The notes: generated by a model not told the origin, from the sequence alone. A DNA stretch of 64,000 bases from Elusimicrobiota bacterium (GCA_022072025.1 JAJVIP010000026.1:54068-118067), one strand, 5' to 3'. Positions 10,022-18,397 are shown, counted from the stretch's first letter. Numbers and translations: made by a program.

Positions 10022-10377
10022 TTAAGGGCCTCCTTAATTGAATCTTCAATATCGACGGGAACCAATCCCGCAAAAAACCAGTTTTGTGCCGCGAACCCAT
10101 TAATAATGTTGGCTTGGTCTGCCTTTTTGGCTTTGGAGACGTTTTTAAAGCGGAGCAGCGTAATCGGGCCGCTGGTTCCATTGCTGTTTGATACTCGGAT
10201 GGTAAACATTTGCTCGGAGGTTGGCAGGCGGCTCAACTGCCCTTGCGAAAGAGCAATGCCCTGCTGTCGTTCAACGGTCATTCCACGTTTACTTAGGCGA
10301 TCAAGTACGTCTGCTTCAGAGAGGCCAGGTCTGCCGCACCCAACCAAACAAATAAAAAGGAAGATTATTAATCTCAT
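10018..10377 (-). CDS. Small lipoprotein, first of a tandem pair
   Basis: A 119-residue protein with signal MRLIIFLFICLVGC, the Cys being the likely lipidation site. It is a diverged tandem paralogue of the gene at 9593-10021 (see the shared NW-aromatic and G-hydrophobic-VP motif). Both are transcribed away from the metal operon. The intergenic stretch 10378-10440 upstream of this gene is AT-rich and must hold its promoter; I see no clear operator. Function unknown. Confidence 0.6.
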   Translation of the reverse strand: MRLIIFLFICLVGCGRPGLSEADVLDRLSKRGMTVERQQGIALSQGQLSRLPTSEQMFTIRVSNSNGTSGPITLLRFKNVSKAKKADQANIINGFAAQNWFFAGLVPVDIEDSIKEALK

Positions 10378-10440
10378 GCTGAAATATTAACAGCTAATGG
10401 AATGATTATCTACGGTCATTAATTGGATTATTTCTTTGCA

Positions 10441-10593
10441 ATGGCATCATCAAGTTCGACTCTGCGCTTACGAGCCTGGGACAAAAACCACCCCATTTTG
10501 TATGGGATAATATATGGGGAAAAAGTCACTTTTCCGTCGATGTGTCATAGCACGTGGGATGCGATACCCATGGCCCCTCAGCCAGATCAATAG
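10441..10593 (+). CDS. PWDAI small ORF (50 aa), intact copy
   Basis: An open frame of 50 codons, MASSSSTLRLRAWDKNHPIL..., ending CHSTWDAIPMAPQPDQ-stop. It has the same length and frame as the copies at 41993 and 52622. It is the most diverged intact copy (QPDQ in place of RPNP) yet still open. No good ribosome site precedes the ATG. It could be a tiny protein or the conserved tail of a once longer gene. Confidence 0.5.
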   Translation: MASSSSTLRLRAWDKNHPILYGIIYGEKVTFPSMCHSTWDAIPMAPQPDQ

Positions 10594-10737
10594 AACTCCG
10601 CCGCTCGCAAATCCTCTCAAGTTAAGGCTATGAATAAAATCAATTTCGCACAGCGTGATTATTATCAGGATGCTAAAGAGATGCAGGATGATTGCAGCAG
10701 GAAAATTTGGGGATAAGGAAAAAGATTGAAAATCAGT

Positions 10738-10769
10738 TTGACTTAAAAATAATACTTTGTAATACTTCC
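10738..10769 (+). promoter_or_regulatory. Promoter with RHH-type operator for the metal operon
   Basis: TTGACT (10738-10743), a 16-base spacer and TAATAC (10760-10765) form a good sigma-70 promoter. The sequence 10749-10769 matches 18 of 21 bases of 22431-22451, upstream of the tandem ribbon-helix-helix regulator gene. Here it is a near direct repeat of TAATACTT. The predicted transcript starts only a few bases before the ATG at 10777, so the mRNA may be leaderless. Confidence 0.6.
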
Positions 10770-10776
10770 CGCGAGC

Positions 10777-11052
10777 ATGAAAAAGTTTCTTCGTTATTGT
10801 GCATTCGTTGTCGCGTTCGGCGCAGTGGGGACCATCGTCCTTCACTCGGCGCACCTGGACGCAGAGCACTACGCAACAACGACATCGCATCATTGCATCA
10901 TTTGCCAAACAGCGACGAAAACCCCGGCCCCTGTTGTTCAACTTTCTTTACCCGTTTTTGTTTCTTCGAACGCGTTGCCGTTTCTAACGCTGATTCAAGC
11001 CCCATCCCATCAAATCTCGGATCAAGATCCCCGCGGTCCGCCTCTCTCGTAA
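10777..11052 (+). CDS. Small exported Cys/His protein ending RGPP; candidate metal-sensing uORF
   Basis: A 91-residue protein with an N-terminal export helix (about 5-24), a His/Cys cluster (H23, H26, H31, then HHCIIC at 38-43) and a C-terminal DPRGPPLS-stop. Same plan as the genes at 15021 and 23711: export helix, HH-x-C-x-x-C, proline/aromatic middle, then RAPP or RGPP just before the stop. This resembles DUF2946-type upstream ORFs such as Bordetella CruR, where a nascent peptide senses copper, and it resembles RAPP arrest peptides. I infer it is the first ORF of the zinc operon and regulates the next gene, rather than being a structural protein. No ribosome site is visible. Confidence 0.65.
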   Translation: MKKFLRYCAFVVAFGAVGTIVLHSAHLDAEHYATTTSHHCIICQTATKTPAPVVQLSLPVFVSSNALPFLTLIQAPSHQISDQDPRGPPLS

Positions 11053-11167
11053 CCTCGTTCCCCGTTCGTAAATAAACCATTACTCTGAGCGCAGCGGCTC
11101 TAGGTTTTTTAACCGTCGCAGCGACCTCAGAAATACGAGAAATTCCAGTCACTCAAAAAAAGAGAGG
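11041..11167 (+). promoter_or_regulatory. uORF tail pairs with the Shine-Dalgarno of the next gene
   Basis: CCTCTCT (11041-11047), which encodes the last codons of the small protein, is the exact complement of AGAGAGG (11161-11167), the ribosome site of the gene starting at 11173. A ribosome paused on the RGPP codons (11032-11043) would cover the 5' arm and expose the ribosome site. The intervening ~110 bases include GCGCAGCGGCTC and CCGTCGCAGCGACC stretches that can form inner hairpins. Confidence 0.5.
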
Positions 11168-11172
11168 TTTCC

Positions 11173-12405
11173 ATGAAATATTTAAAGCTGTTAATAGTGA
11201 TATTTTCACTTAATGCGACAGCCGGGTCCTATTGCCTTGCGGCGGAAATGACCCCTGAAGCTGAACAAATTAAGAATGCCGTTCTGAAAGAACTTCGTTC
11301 CAACACGAGCAACAACCCCTACACAAACGTCTTTAATCCGGCAATGGGCGTTGTCCTGGATGCTGTTTATCGGAAAACGACCAATGAAAACAGTTCCTTT
11401 CAATTCCGCAGCGCGGAGCTGAATTTCGAAGCTGCCGTTGATCCTTTTACGCGGGCCTACTTCATCATTAACGGCACCAGTGAAGAAATAGAGGTGGAGG
11501 AGGCGGCGGTCGTCACAACACGTCTTCCCCGAGGCCTTCAACTGCGGGCGGGCCGATATTTCGCCAATTTCGGTCGCCTTCCGAAATTTCATGATCACGA
11601 ACTGCCATTTGTGGAACGGACGCTGTCGCTTGATACGTTCATTGATGGGGAGTCCAAAGCCGATGGAGCAGAGTTGACATATCTTTTGCCACTTCCGTTC
11701 TATGTGCAGGCGACTATCGGCGCGACGAACAAAATCGGCGCCGAAAATACTCGGCTTGAAGAAGACCAAACCCTCAATCCCGGAGGCACGGGAAATGTGG
11801 ACGGGCGCCACAGCGAAGCCTTTACTTACAACGGCCGTCTGTTCACTTACATTCCGCTCGGAGACAAGAACGGCTTGGATATCGGCGTGAGCGAAGCCTA
11901 CACGCCCACCGAGCAGTTCGTGGGTGGAATTCCAAACGACCGGGGCGGGAGCGAACGTGTCCTGGCCGGAGCGGATATAACCTATCGCTACGAACCGGGA
12001 ACTCTTGGGTTCATCAGGAAGGTCACGTGGGGGACGGAAGTGTTCACCAACAGCGAACGCCGTCGTCAGGAGTTGGCAATTGACTCAGACGGTGACGGCA
12101 CCGGCGACACCGACGATTTTCAGCGGCGAAACGCCAAAGGCGGTTATTCATTTCTAGAAGCCCTTCTCGGCCGACGGTGGAGCGCGGGAGGCTTTTACGA
12201 CGTCGCGGAAGACCTGGACGATCCAGACAACCTGAAGACGAAGACCTACGGCGGCATGGTGAATTTTCTTCCATCGGAGTTCCAGCGTATCCGGTTTCAG
12301 TTGTCGAAACAAACCGACAGCATCGGAACCCGAGCGAACAATCAGTTTTTTGTTCAGTGGATGGCCACCATCGGACGTCACGCCCACACTTTCAAGGACC
12401 GTTAA
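11173..12405 (+). CDS. Outer-membrane channel of the zinc operon
   Basis: A 410-residue exported protein with a signal peptide (to about LAAEM) and a barrel-like body: repeated alternating strands such as QLRAGRYFANFGRL, and a C-terminus ending in the strand QFFVQWMATIG. A Ca-binding-like loop (DSDGDGTGDTDDFQ) lies near residue 300. It is similar in plan to the porin-like proteins co-regulated with zinc uptake in Proteobacteria. It sits directly before znuA-like, so passage of zinc (or another divalent metal) across the outer membrane is the likely role. Translation is probably gated by the upstream small ORF. Confidence 0.7.
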   Translation: MKYLKLLIVIFSLNATAGSYCLAAEMTPEAEQIKNAVLKELRSNTSNNPYTNVFNPAMGVVLDAVYRKTTNENSSFQFRSAELNFEAAVDPFTRAYFIINGTSEEIEVEEAAVVTTRLPRGLQLRAGRYFANFGRLPKFHDHELPFVERTLSLDTFIDGESKADGAELTYLLPLPFYVQATIGATNKIGAENTRLEEDQTLNPGGTGNVDGRHSEAFTYNGRLFTYIPLGDKNGLDIGVSEAYTPTEQFVGGIPNDRGGSERVLAGADITYRYEPGTLGFIRKVTWGTEVFTNSERRRQELAIDSDGDGTGDTDDFQRRNAKGGYSFLEALLGRRWSAGGFYDVAEDLDDPDNLKTKTYGGMVNFLPSEFQRIRFQLSKQTDSIGTRANNQFFVQWMATIGRHAHTFKDR

Positions 12406-12429
12406 TCACGGATAATATAGGAGATAAAT

Positions 12430-13338
12430 ATGAAACTTTTTAAACATATTGCCGTGGCCTTGGCCATCGGCGTTTTTGGAATGGGTTCCGCTTCAGCGGC
12501 GCTCCGGGTTATCGCTACCACACCTGACTTGGCGGACCTGGTCAGCCGGATCGGCGGAGATCATGTGCAGGTTGAATCATTGGCCAGAGGAACGGAGGAC
12601 ATTCATGGAGTTCCGCAGCGCCCGAGTTTCGTTACGAAGCTCAACCGAGCCGATGCGGTCGTCCACATCGGTTTGGGAGCCGAGCACGCCTTCTTGCCGG
12701 CGCTTCTCGACGTCGCCGGCAACCCAGATCTTCTTCCGGGGCGGAAAGGATATATTGATTGCAGCCGGTATGTTCACCCGCTCGAAGTTCCGACCGTGCT
12801 CACTCGAACGGAAGGAGATCAGCATCCCGATGGAAACCCGCACTACAACATAGACCCACGCAACGGGGAAAACATGGCTCGCGCCATCGCCGAAGGACTT
12901 TCGTCTCTCGATCCTGTTCACGCGGACGTTTTCAATAAAAATAAGGAAGCGTTTGTCGCGGAATGGAAAGGAAAGTTGGAGCAGTGGCGCACAAAAGCGG
13001 CGTCTGCCAAAGGAATCAAGATGGTGTCGCAACATAAGGACATGATCTATCTGGCTCAATTCCTCGGAATGGATATCGTTGGTGAAGTGGAACCCAAACC
13101 AGGTATCGCTCCCAGTCCGAAGCATCTGGAAGATCTCTCCAACAAAATGAAGCAATTGGGTGTGAAGCTGGTTATTAATGAGGTCCAATATTCGGACAAA
13201 ACGTCACGTTGGTTAAGCGCGCAGACGGGCGCCAAAATCGCGAGGGTGGCCACCATGGGCGGCGCTTTCCCGGATTCCGGCACTTACTTTGGGATGATTG
13301 ACCGCAACATCGCCAACATTGTGGAGGCCATCCAATAG
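12430..13338 (+). CDS. znuA: Zinc/metal ABC transporter, periplasmic binding protein (ZnuA-like)
   Basis: A 302-residue cluster A-I binding protein with a signal peptide (to SASAA). Metal ligands expected for the family are in place: His in EDIHGVPQRPS, His in GNPHYNIDP, His in SQHKDMIYLAQFLG, and an acidic ligand near VINEVQYSDK. Unlike many ZnuA proteins it has no long His-rich loop. It delivers divalent metal, most likely Zn, to the permease encoded downstream. ATG with AGGAG. The stop TAG overlaps the likely start of the ATPase gene. Confidence 0.88.
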   Translation: MKLFKHIAVALAIGVFGMGSASAALRVIATTPDLADLVSRIGGDHVQVESLARGTEDIHGVPQRPSFVTKLNRADAVVHIGLGAEHAFLPALLDVAGNPDLLPGRKGYIDCSRYVHPLEVPTVLTRTEGDQHPDGNPHYNIDPRNGENMARAIAEGLSSLDPVHADVFNKNKEAFVAEWKGKLEQWRTKAASAKGIKMVSQHKDMIYLAQFLGMDIVGEVEPKPGIAPSPKHLEDLSNKMKQLGVKLVINEVQYSDKTSRWLSAQTGAKIARVATMGGAFPDSGTYFGMIDRNIANIVEAIQ

Positions 13339-14033
13339 AAAGTCTCATTTCGGTCAACAACGCTTCATTCGGCTACAACAGCCAACCCATCTTAAAGGAT
13401 GTATCGCTGGAGATAGAAAAGGGCGAGTTTGCCGGTCTCGTTGGTCCCAACGGGGCCGGCAAAACGACTCTTTTGAAAGGAATCTTGGGGTTGATCGCCC
13501 CGTTGTCAGGCACGGTGAACCACTCGAGTGGCCTTCAAAGACAACTTGGATACGTTCCGCAGCGCGATCAACTCGATTCCATTTATCCTCTGACGGCGGC
13601 GGACGTGGTGAAGATGGGGGCCACAGCCAGCCTCCCGTGGTTTGCGTTTCCGACCAAAAGAATTAATGAAAACGTCGCCCAGGCGCTCACAAAAGTCGGC
13701 ATGGAGGCGTTTTCCGATCACCAATTTGCCCACCTTTCGGGTGGTCAAAGGCAGCGCATCTTAATCGCCCGCGCTCTGGCGACAAACCCCGTCGTTTTGG
13801 TTTTGGATGAACCCACGGCCGGAATTGATCTCCTCGCCGAGGAACAGATCCTTAATTTTCTCCGCTCGCTGAATGAAAAAGAGCAGCTCACGATTCTCAT
13901 GGTGTCGCATCACCTCGATTCCTTGCGGGCCGCGATCAATCGGGTTTTGATTGTGAACGATGATAAAGTTCAGGTGGGCAGCAAAGACGATCTCAATCAT
14001 CCCGACTGGCTGCGCGAACTTCTTTTGAGATGA
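13335..14033 (+). CDS. znuC: Zinc/metal ABC transporter ATPase (ZnuC-like), non-canonical start
   Basis: An ATPase with all motifs: Walker A GPNGAGKTT, Q-loop YVPQRDQ, signature LSGGQRQR, Walker B VLVLDEPTAGID, and switch His in MVSHHLD. Homology clearly begins at ISVNNASFGYNSQPILKDVS, but no ATG, GTG or TTG lies upstream in frame before the previous gene. The best position is ATA at 13335, overlapping the znuA stop (CAATAG), where an ATG would be expected; ATT at 13347 is an alternative. A TTG start at 13473 would delete Walker A and is wrong. It powers import with the flanking genes. Confidence 0.85.
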   Translation: MESLISVNNASFGYNSQPILKDVSLEIEKGEFAGLVGPNGAGKTTLLKGILGLIAPLSGTVNHSSGLQRQLGYVPQRDQLDSIYPLTAADVVKMGATASLPWFAFPTKRINENVAQALTKVGMEAFSDHQFAHLSGGQRQRILIARALATNPVVLVLDEPTAGIDLLAEEQILNFLRSLNEKEQLTILMVSHHLDSLRAAINRVLIVNDDKVQVGSKDDLNHPDWLRELLLR

Positions 14034-14037
14034 ATAT

Positions 14038-14919
14038 ATGAGCGAATTCCTTTCTCTTTTTCAGTCGAATTTCATCCTTCATAACGCGCTCTGGGGAAGC
14101 ATTGTGGTGGGCTTTTTCTGCCCGCTCGTCGGCGTTTATTTCTATTTGCGGCGCATGGTGCTTCTTGGCGTCGCGCTTCCGCAAATTTCGGCCGCCGGCA
14201 TTTCATTCGTGTTTTTTCTCCATGGGATCGGCATCTCCTGGTCCTTGCACGCCGGAGAAGCCAACGACCGCATCTTGGCGCTCGTCGGCTCGATTGTTTT
14301 CACCGTGGCGGCCATCATTATTCTCGGCGCGATGGAACGTAAAGGCGAAGGGACCACCGAAAGCCGCTTGGGAGCGGTGTATGCCATCGCTTTCGCCGCC
14401 TCCATCCTGTTTGTGACGTCCAATCCGGCGGGAAGAATCGAACTTCTCGGCATGTTGCAAGGCGAAATCGTGGCTGTTTCGGCGGCTGATCTGCATCTAC
14501 TTTTAATCAGTTACTTCGCCCTGGGAATTTCTTTCATTCTCCTCAACCGGCATTTTCTTTTTGTGTCCTTCGACCGTGAATCGGCCCAGGTCATGGGGAA
14601 AAACGTTGTTTTATGGGACGTTATTCTTTATTTGTTGATCGGAATTTCCATTTCGATTGGCGTTTTGGTCGTTGGGCCGATGCTGACCTTCGCTTTTCTC
14701 ATTATTCCACCCTTGGCGGCCCGCCGGTTTTCCTCGACGATGGCGCGCTTTTTTTTATTTTCATCGCTCTTCGGCGGCGCCAGCGGCCTCCTGGGTTTTT
14801 ACCTTTCCTATCACAACGATTGGCCGCTTAGCCCCACCGTGATTGCCGTTTCCAGCGCGATTTTGGGACTCGCCTATCTATTTAAAAAATCAAGCCTTTT
14901 GCTCGCTGGGCGGAAATAG
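14038..14919 (+). CDS. znuB: Zinc/metal ABC transporter permease (ZnuB/TroC-like)
   Basis: A 293-residue polytopic permease of the ABC-3 family with about eight membrane helices. Family landmarks include FYLRRMVLLGVALPQISAAG near the N-terminus and the conserved GVLVVGPMLTFAFLIIPP followed by AARRFSS. It forms the inner-membrane channel for the SBP and ATPase encoded upstream. It starts 4 bases after the ATPase stop. Confidence 0.9.
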   Translation: MSEFLSLFQSNFILHNALWGSIVVGFFCPLVGVYFYLRRMVLLGVALPQISAAGISFVFFLHGIGISWSLHAGEANDRILALVGSIVFTVAAIIILGAMERKGEGTTESRLGAVYAIAFAASILFVTSNPAGRIELLGMLQGEIVAVSAADLHLLLISYFALGISFILLNRHFLFVSFDRESAQVMGKNVVLWDVILYLLIGISISIGVLVVGPMLTFAFLIIPPLAARRFSSTMARFFLFSSLFGGASGLLGFYLSYHNDWPLSPTVIAVSSAILGLAYLFKKSSLLLAGRK

Positions 14920-14931
14920 AGAGGGGTATTT

Positions 14932-15024
14932 ATGGCTTATCTTCGTCGTTCACTTGGAGTTGCGTTTGCGTTGGATTCCTCTCGATCCTCGGCCAGCATG
15001 GCTCAATTGGTGTTGGAAACATGA
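14932..15024 (+). CDS. Possible 30-aa ORF translationally coupled to the next uORF
   Basis: ATG at 14932 follows GAGAGGGG at good spacing. The frame MAYLRRSLGVAFALDSSRSS... runs 30 codons and its TGA overlaps the ATG of the next small gene (ATGA at 15021). It has no recognisable motif. The overlap would feed ribosomes into the small Cys/His ORF, which itself has no ribosome site. Low confidence as a real protein. Confidence 0.3.
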   Translation: MAYLRRSLGVAFALDSSRSSASMAQLVLET

Positions 15025-15323
15025 AGAAGATCCGTCTAAAGAAAATTTTCAAGGCTTTCGCCTTTGCGACGCTTTTCGCGGCCTGCGGATTGTGGGTGTT
15101 GCATCCCAATTTGCACAGCCATGCGCATGACAAGAGTCATCAAACGCATTGTCTGCTCTGCGAACACATCAAATCGGCTCCGGAGCCGGTCGCCCCGGTC
15201 AATACTTTCAGTCCGTCGCTTGTGATCGAAAGGTTGATGCTGATTCCACAGGTCGGCCTCGGTCCCATAGCATCTCTTTTCTCTCCTAACTCTCCTCGAG
15301 CCCCTCCCTCTTCTCTCGCTTAG
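15021..15323 (+). CDS. Small exported Cys/His protein ending RAPP; candidate metal-sensing uORF
   Basis: A 100-residue protein. Basic N-terminus and export helix (about 10-27), a His-rich stretch (HPNLHSHAHDKSHQ) and HCLLC at 43-47, a linker with FSPSLVIERL, then NSPRAPPSSLA-stop with RAPP at residues 93-96. Second member of the family seen at 10777 and 23711. RAPP is the core of known arrest peptides (ApdA, ApdP). Located directly upstream of a folded leader and the LolD/FtsX-type genes. I infer a nascent-chain sensor of metal or export state. Confidence 0.65.
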   Translation: MKKIRLKKIFKAFAFATLFAACGLWVLHPNLHSHAHDKSHQTHCLLCEHIKSAPEPVAPVNTFSPSLVIERLMLIPQVGLGPIASLFSPNSPRAPPSSLA

Positions 15324-15348
15324 TCTGACGTCTGTCGGCTTCTTTCAA

Positions 15349-15400
15349 GGTCGATAGGCGTTTTCACGCCACAGGTCTGTATAGAAACAGACCATCGACC
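15349..15400 (+). promoter_or_regulatory. Three-way-junction leader RNA before the LolD-like gene
   Basis: Three helices nest perfectly. P1 is GGTCGAT (15349-15355) with ATCGACC (15394-15400). P2 is GGCG (15357-15360) with CGCC (15367-15370). P3 is GGTCTGT (15374-15380) with ACAGACC (15387-15393). The ribosome site GTAGGAG of the next gene lies just downstream. CTCCTA inside the uORF, a few codons before RAPP, is complementary to TAGGAG, so an alternative pairing is possible. Confidence 0.55.
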
Positions 15401-15419
15401 GAAAATGTAGGAGCGAATC

Positions 15420-16091
15420 ATGAAGCCATTGCAAATTACAAATCTTAAAAAGAGTTTTGTCTCACCGGATGGCGAGACGCATCAAATTATCGACGTGCCC
15501 TCTTTCTCGCTGAATGAGAAAGAGCAAATCGCGCTGGAAGGGGGAAGCGGCACCGGAAAGACCACTTTCTTGAATCTCATCGCCGGAATTCTTCGCGCCG
15601 ACGAGGGCAGCATTCTTGTGTCGGGAGAAGAAATCGCCGACGAGAGCGAGGCCCGGCGCGATCATCTGCGCGCTTTGAACATCGGGTACGTTTTCCAAGT
15701 CTTTAATCTCCTGCAGGGATTGACCGCCCTTCAGAACGTGGAACTGGGCATGATGTTCGGGAAAGGCGTTGATCCGTTGCGGGCGAAGAGTCTGCTCAAA
15801 CGGGTCGGCCTGGAAAAACGCATGAACCACCAGCCTCGCCAACTCTCCGTCGGCCAACAGCAGCGTGTGGCCGTGGCCCGGGCGCTGGCCAATCATCCGA
15901 GAATCGTCCTGGCCGATGAGCCCACCGGGAATCTCGATTCACACAACGCGAAAGAGGCGCTCGGTCTCATCCGTCAAATCTGCCAGGAAAACGGCGCGGC
16001 CCTTCTGGTCGTGAGCCACGACCATTCGATTCTTTCTCAGTTTGAGCGGGTCGATAAGCTGGAGAAGATCAATCGGGCGGCCCGACCATGA
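15420..16091 (+). CDS. ABC transporter ATPase, LolD/MacB type
   Basis: A 223-residue ATPase with Walker [11 protein letters not shown]-loop region [12 protein letters not shown], signature LSVGQQQR (Gly-Gly replaced by Val-Gly, common in this subfamily), Walker [13 protein letters not shown], and switch His VVSHDHS. It pairs with the FtsX-like permease whose ATG overlaps its stop. Such pairs next to DUF3299 genes occur in zinc-responsive operons of Proteobacteria. The likely role is moving a lipoprotein or hydrophobic substrate in the envelope, not bulk metal import. Confidence 0.85.
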   Translation: MKPLQITNLKKSFVSPDGETHQIIDVPSFSLNEKEQIALEGGSGTGKTTFLNLIAGILRADEGSILVSGEEIADESEARRDHLRALNIGYVFQVFNLLQGLTALQNVELGMMFGKGVDPLRAKSLLKRVGLEKRMNHQPRQLSVGQQQRVAVARALANHPRIVLADEPTGNLDSHNAKEALGLIRQICQENGAALLVVSHDHSILSQFERVDKLEKINRAARP

Positions 16092-17362
16092 AACTCTTCC
16101 AAAAGTTATTCGGACTCTTGATCTACGTCACGCGGAGCCTGCGCCAACACGCGCTATCGTCCATCGTGACGGGATTTTCCACGGCGCTGGCGACGGGGCT
16201 TGTCATGGCGGTCTTCAGCATCAACACCCAAACCTACAAAGCCTTCACTGGTGGACATACCGGTTTTGACGCGGTATTAGGAGCGCGGGGAAGCCAGTTG
16301 CAACTCGTTCTCAATACGATTTTTCATCTGGAAACGTCCCCGGGTAATATTCCCTGGAGCCTCTATCAGGCCATGAAAAACGATCCCCGCGTCACCCTCG
16401 CCGTTCCCTATGCAGTCGGCGATAACTTCAAAGGATTTCGGATCGTCGGTACCACGGACGAAATCTTTTCCAAATTCGAATACGACAAAGGGAAATACTT
16501 TTCCGTCCAATCGGGCGGGCGCTTCTTCGATTCCACCAAGCAGGAAGCGGTCATCGGAAGTTATGTCGCCCGGAAAACGGGTCTCACCGCCGGATCAATA
16601 TTCAACCCCTATCACGGCGTCGCCTACAATGAAGACATGAAACACAAGGATGAATACAAGGTGGCCGGGGTTTTGCAGCCAACCAACACACCGTCGGATC
16701 GGGTGGTTTGGATTCCGATTGACGGAATTTACCGGATGTCCGGCCATGTTCTTCGCGGTACGGGAAAGGAATTCGTGGCCAAAGAAAACGAGGCGATTCC
16801 AGACGAAGATAAAGAGGTGAGCGCCGTGATGCTCAAGTTCACGAGTCCCCAAATCGGATTCTTCATGGATCAGACCATCAATCGCCAAGGCAAAGTGGCG
16901 ACACTGGCATGGCCGATCGGGCGCGTGATGGCGGAGCTTTTCGACAAGATGGGTTGGGTGAATCGAATCTTAGCGCTCGTTGCCTACATCGTCATACTTG
17001 TCGCGGCCGCTTCAATACTCGCCAGCATTTACAATTCCATCAATGAGAGAAAACGCGACTTCGCGATCCTACGCGCCTTGGGAGCCCGGCGGTGGATGGT
17101 TTTCTCATCCATAATCTCCGAGGCGGCGGTGATTTCGTTTCTGGGGGCGATCGCGGGATACGCGGTCTACGCGATGATTTTGGGTGGCGCGGCGGTCGTC
17201 ATACGATCTCAGACCGGCGTTGTGTTGGATGTGCTCAAACCACATCCGATCTTCATCCTCGCGCCGCTGGGAATGACATTTATGGGAGTGATCGCCGGAA
17301 TTCTTCCGGCCCTCAAAGCTTACAGCACAGACGTGGCCACGCATCTCGCGCTGGCGTCGTGA
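16088..17362 (+). CDS. ABC permease, FtsX/LolE family
   Basis: A 424-residue permease with one N-terminal helix (SSIVTGFSTALATGLVM), a ~230-residue periplasmic MacB-like domain, and three C-terminal helices. The FtsX core motif SINERKRDFAILRALGARR is present. ATGA overlap with the ATPase gene. Partner of the ATPase at 15420; transports or extracts an envelope substrate. It heads a run of tightly spaced genes through to 22415. Confidence 0.85.
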   Translation: MKLFQKLFGLLIYVTRSLRQHALSSIVTGFSTALATGLVMAVFSINTQTYKAFTGGHTGFDAVLGARGSQLQLVLNTIFHLETSPGNIPWSLYQAMKNDPRVTLAVPYAVGDNFKGFRIVGTTDEIFSKFEYDKGKYFSVQSGGRFFDSTKQEAVIGSYVARKTGLTAGSIFNPYHGVAYNEDMKHKDEYKVAGVLQPTNTPSDRVVWIPIDGIYRMSGHVLRGTGKEFVAKENEAIPDEDKEVSAVMLKFTSPQIGFFMDQTINRQGKVATLAWPIGRVMAELFDKMGWVNRILALVAYIVILVAAASILASIYNSINERKRDFAILRALGARRWMVFSSIISEAAVISFLGAIAGYAVYAMILGGAAVVIRSQTGVVLDVLKPHPIFILAPLGMTFMGVIAGILPALKAYSTDVATHLALAS

Positions 17363-17382
17363 TTAAAAAAGGAGACGTCTTT

Positions 17383-17880
17383 ATGGATACACGTGAAGGA
17401 TTTTATCTGTTGGTACTCGTCAGCCTCGCCGGAATCGGTTGCCGTCCCGCCAACCAAACAGAAGTGGTTAAAGCGGCGGGGACATCGACCGCTGAGACAG
17501 CACATGAACACGAGCACAAGGCTCCTCATGGCGGCACATTGGTTGAACTGGGAGAGGAGTTCGCCCATATCGAGTTGGTGTTGGATCAGGCGACCGGACA
17601 ACTCACAGCTTACGCGCTCGATGGAGAAGCGGAAAATTCCGTCCGCCTATCACAAAAGGAAATCGAACTGACAATCGGTCCAGTCACTATAAAACTCTTG
17701 GCGATGGATAATCCATTGACGGGAGAAAAAATCGGCGACACCTCTGAGTTTCGGAGCCGGTTGGGCGCGTTGAAAGCCCAAAACCAGTTCACCGGAACGA
17801 TCAAGAAGATTCAGATCAAGGGACAGTCGTTTGAGTCCGTCCCAGTAAATTTTCCGGGAGGGAATGACTCGCATGCGTGA
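17383..17880 (+). CDS. Metal-binding-type lipoprotein
   Basis: A 165-residue lipoprotein. The start at 17383 follows AAAGGAGA and gives the lipobox LAGIGC. Mature features are HEHEHKAPHGG, then LGEEFAHIELVLDQATGQ, a segment often found in periplasmic proteins of metal-efflux or metal-uptake operons. The rest is predicted beta-rich. A role as a periplasmic metal-binding subunit for the surrounding transport system is inferred from the His cluster and position. Confidence 0.7.
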   Translation: MDTREGFYLLVLVSLAGIGCRPANQTEVVKAAGTSTAETAHEHEHKAPHGGTLVELGEEFAHIELVLDQATGQLTAYALDGEAENSVRLSQKEIELTIGPVTIKLLAMDNPLTGEKIGDTSEFRSRLGALKAQNQFTGTIKKIQIKGQSFESVPVNFPGGNDSHA

Positions 17881-18397
17881 TTTGGTCGCTCCTCGGCATA
17901 TCTTAATCCCCTTTAGGAGAAGTTGGGGGGCGACCCATTTTTTATTGTTGGTCTCGCTCTTCCTTCGTTCACCCCTCGTCCTCGCGGCCGATTACCAAAA
18001 AATCCAATTCGGGGAATTGAGCGATTTCCTATGCGACCCGGATAACCCGAACCTCGATCCGAAAGACAGAACCTGCGAGATTCCCGATAAGGTGAAAGCC
18101 TTGGATAAGAAAATGATCTCGATTCAAGGCTTTATGATTCCTTTGGAGGGCGACGAGGAAGGCCGGATCAAGACTTTCGTTCTTGTCAAAGATCAGATGT
18201 CGTGTTGTTTCGGCGGGAATCCCCGGTTGAATGCGTGGATCTTCGTAAAAATGAAGGACAAGAAATTCGCCGACTATGTCGATTTCGTGCCAATTACGGT
18301 GTCCGGTCAATTTGAAGTGGGCATGAGCAAGCTCGAAGGCCAGGTTTCGTGCCTTTATCGAATGGAAGGAGAAATTGTCAAAGCGGCCAAGTTATGA
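17864..18397 (+). CDS. DUF3299 protein, first of three
   Basis: A 177-residue exported protein with a signal-like helix near residues 22-42. The DUF3299 core is visible: KMISIQGFMIPLEGDEEG, then VLVKDQMSCCFGGNPRLNAW with the family CCFGG, then VSGQFEVG. The family is linked to zinc-regulated ABC operons; the Cys pair may bind metal or act in redox chemistry, not established. The start overlaps the preceding lipoprotein by 17 bases; ATG at 17873 is an alternative. Two more paralogues follow at 18394 and 21900. Confidence 0.75.
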   Translation: MTRMRDLVAPRHILIPFRRSWGATHFLLLVSLFLRSPLVLAADYQKIQFGELSDFLCDPDNPNLDPKDRTCEIPDKVKALDKKMISIQGFMIPLEGDEEGRIKTFVLVKDQMSCCFGGNPRLNAWIFVKMKDKKFADYVDFVPITVSGQFEVGMSKLEGQVSCLYRMEGEIVKAAKL

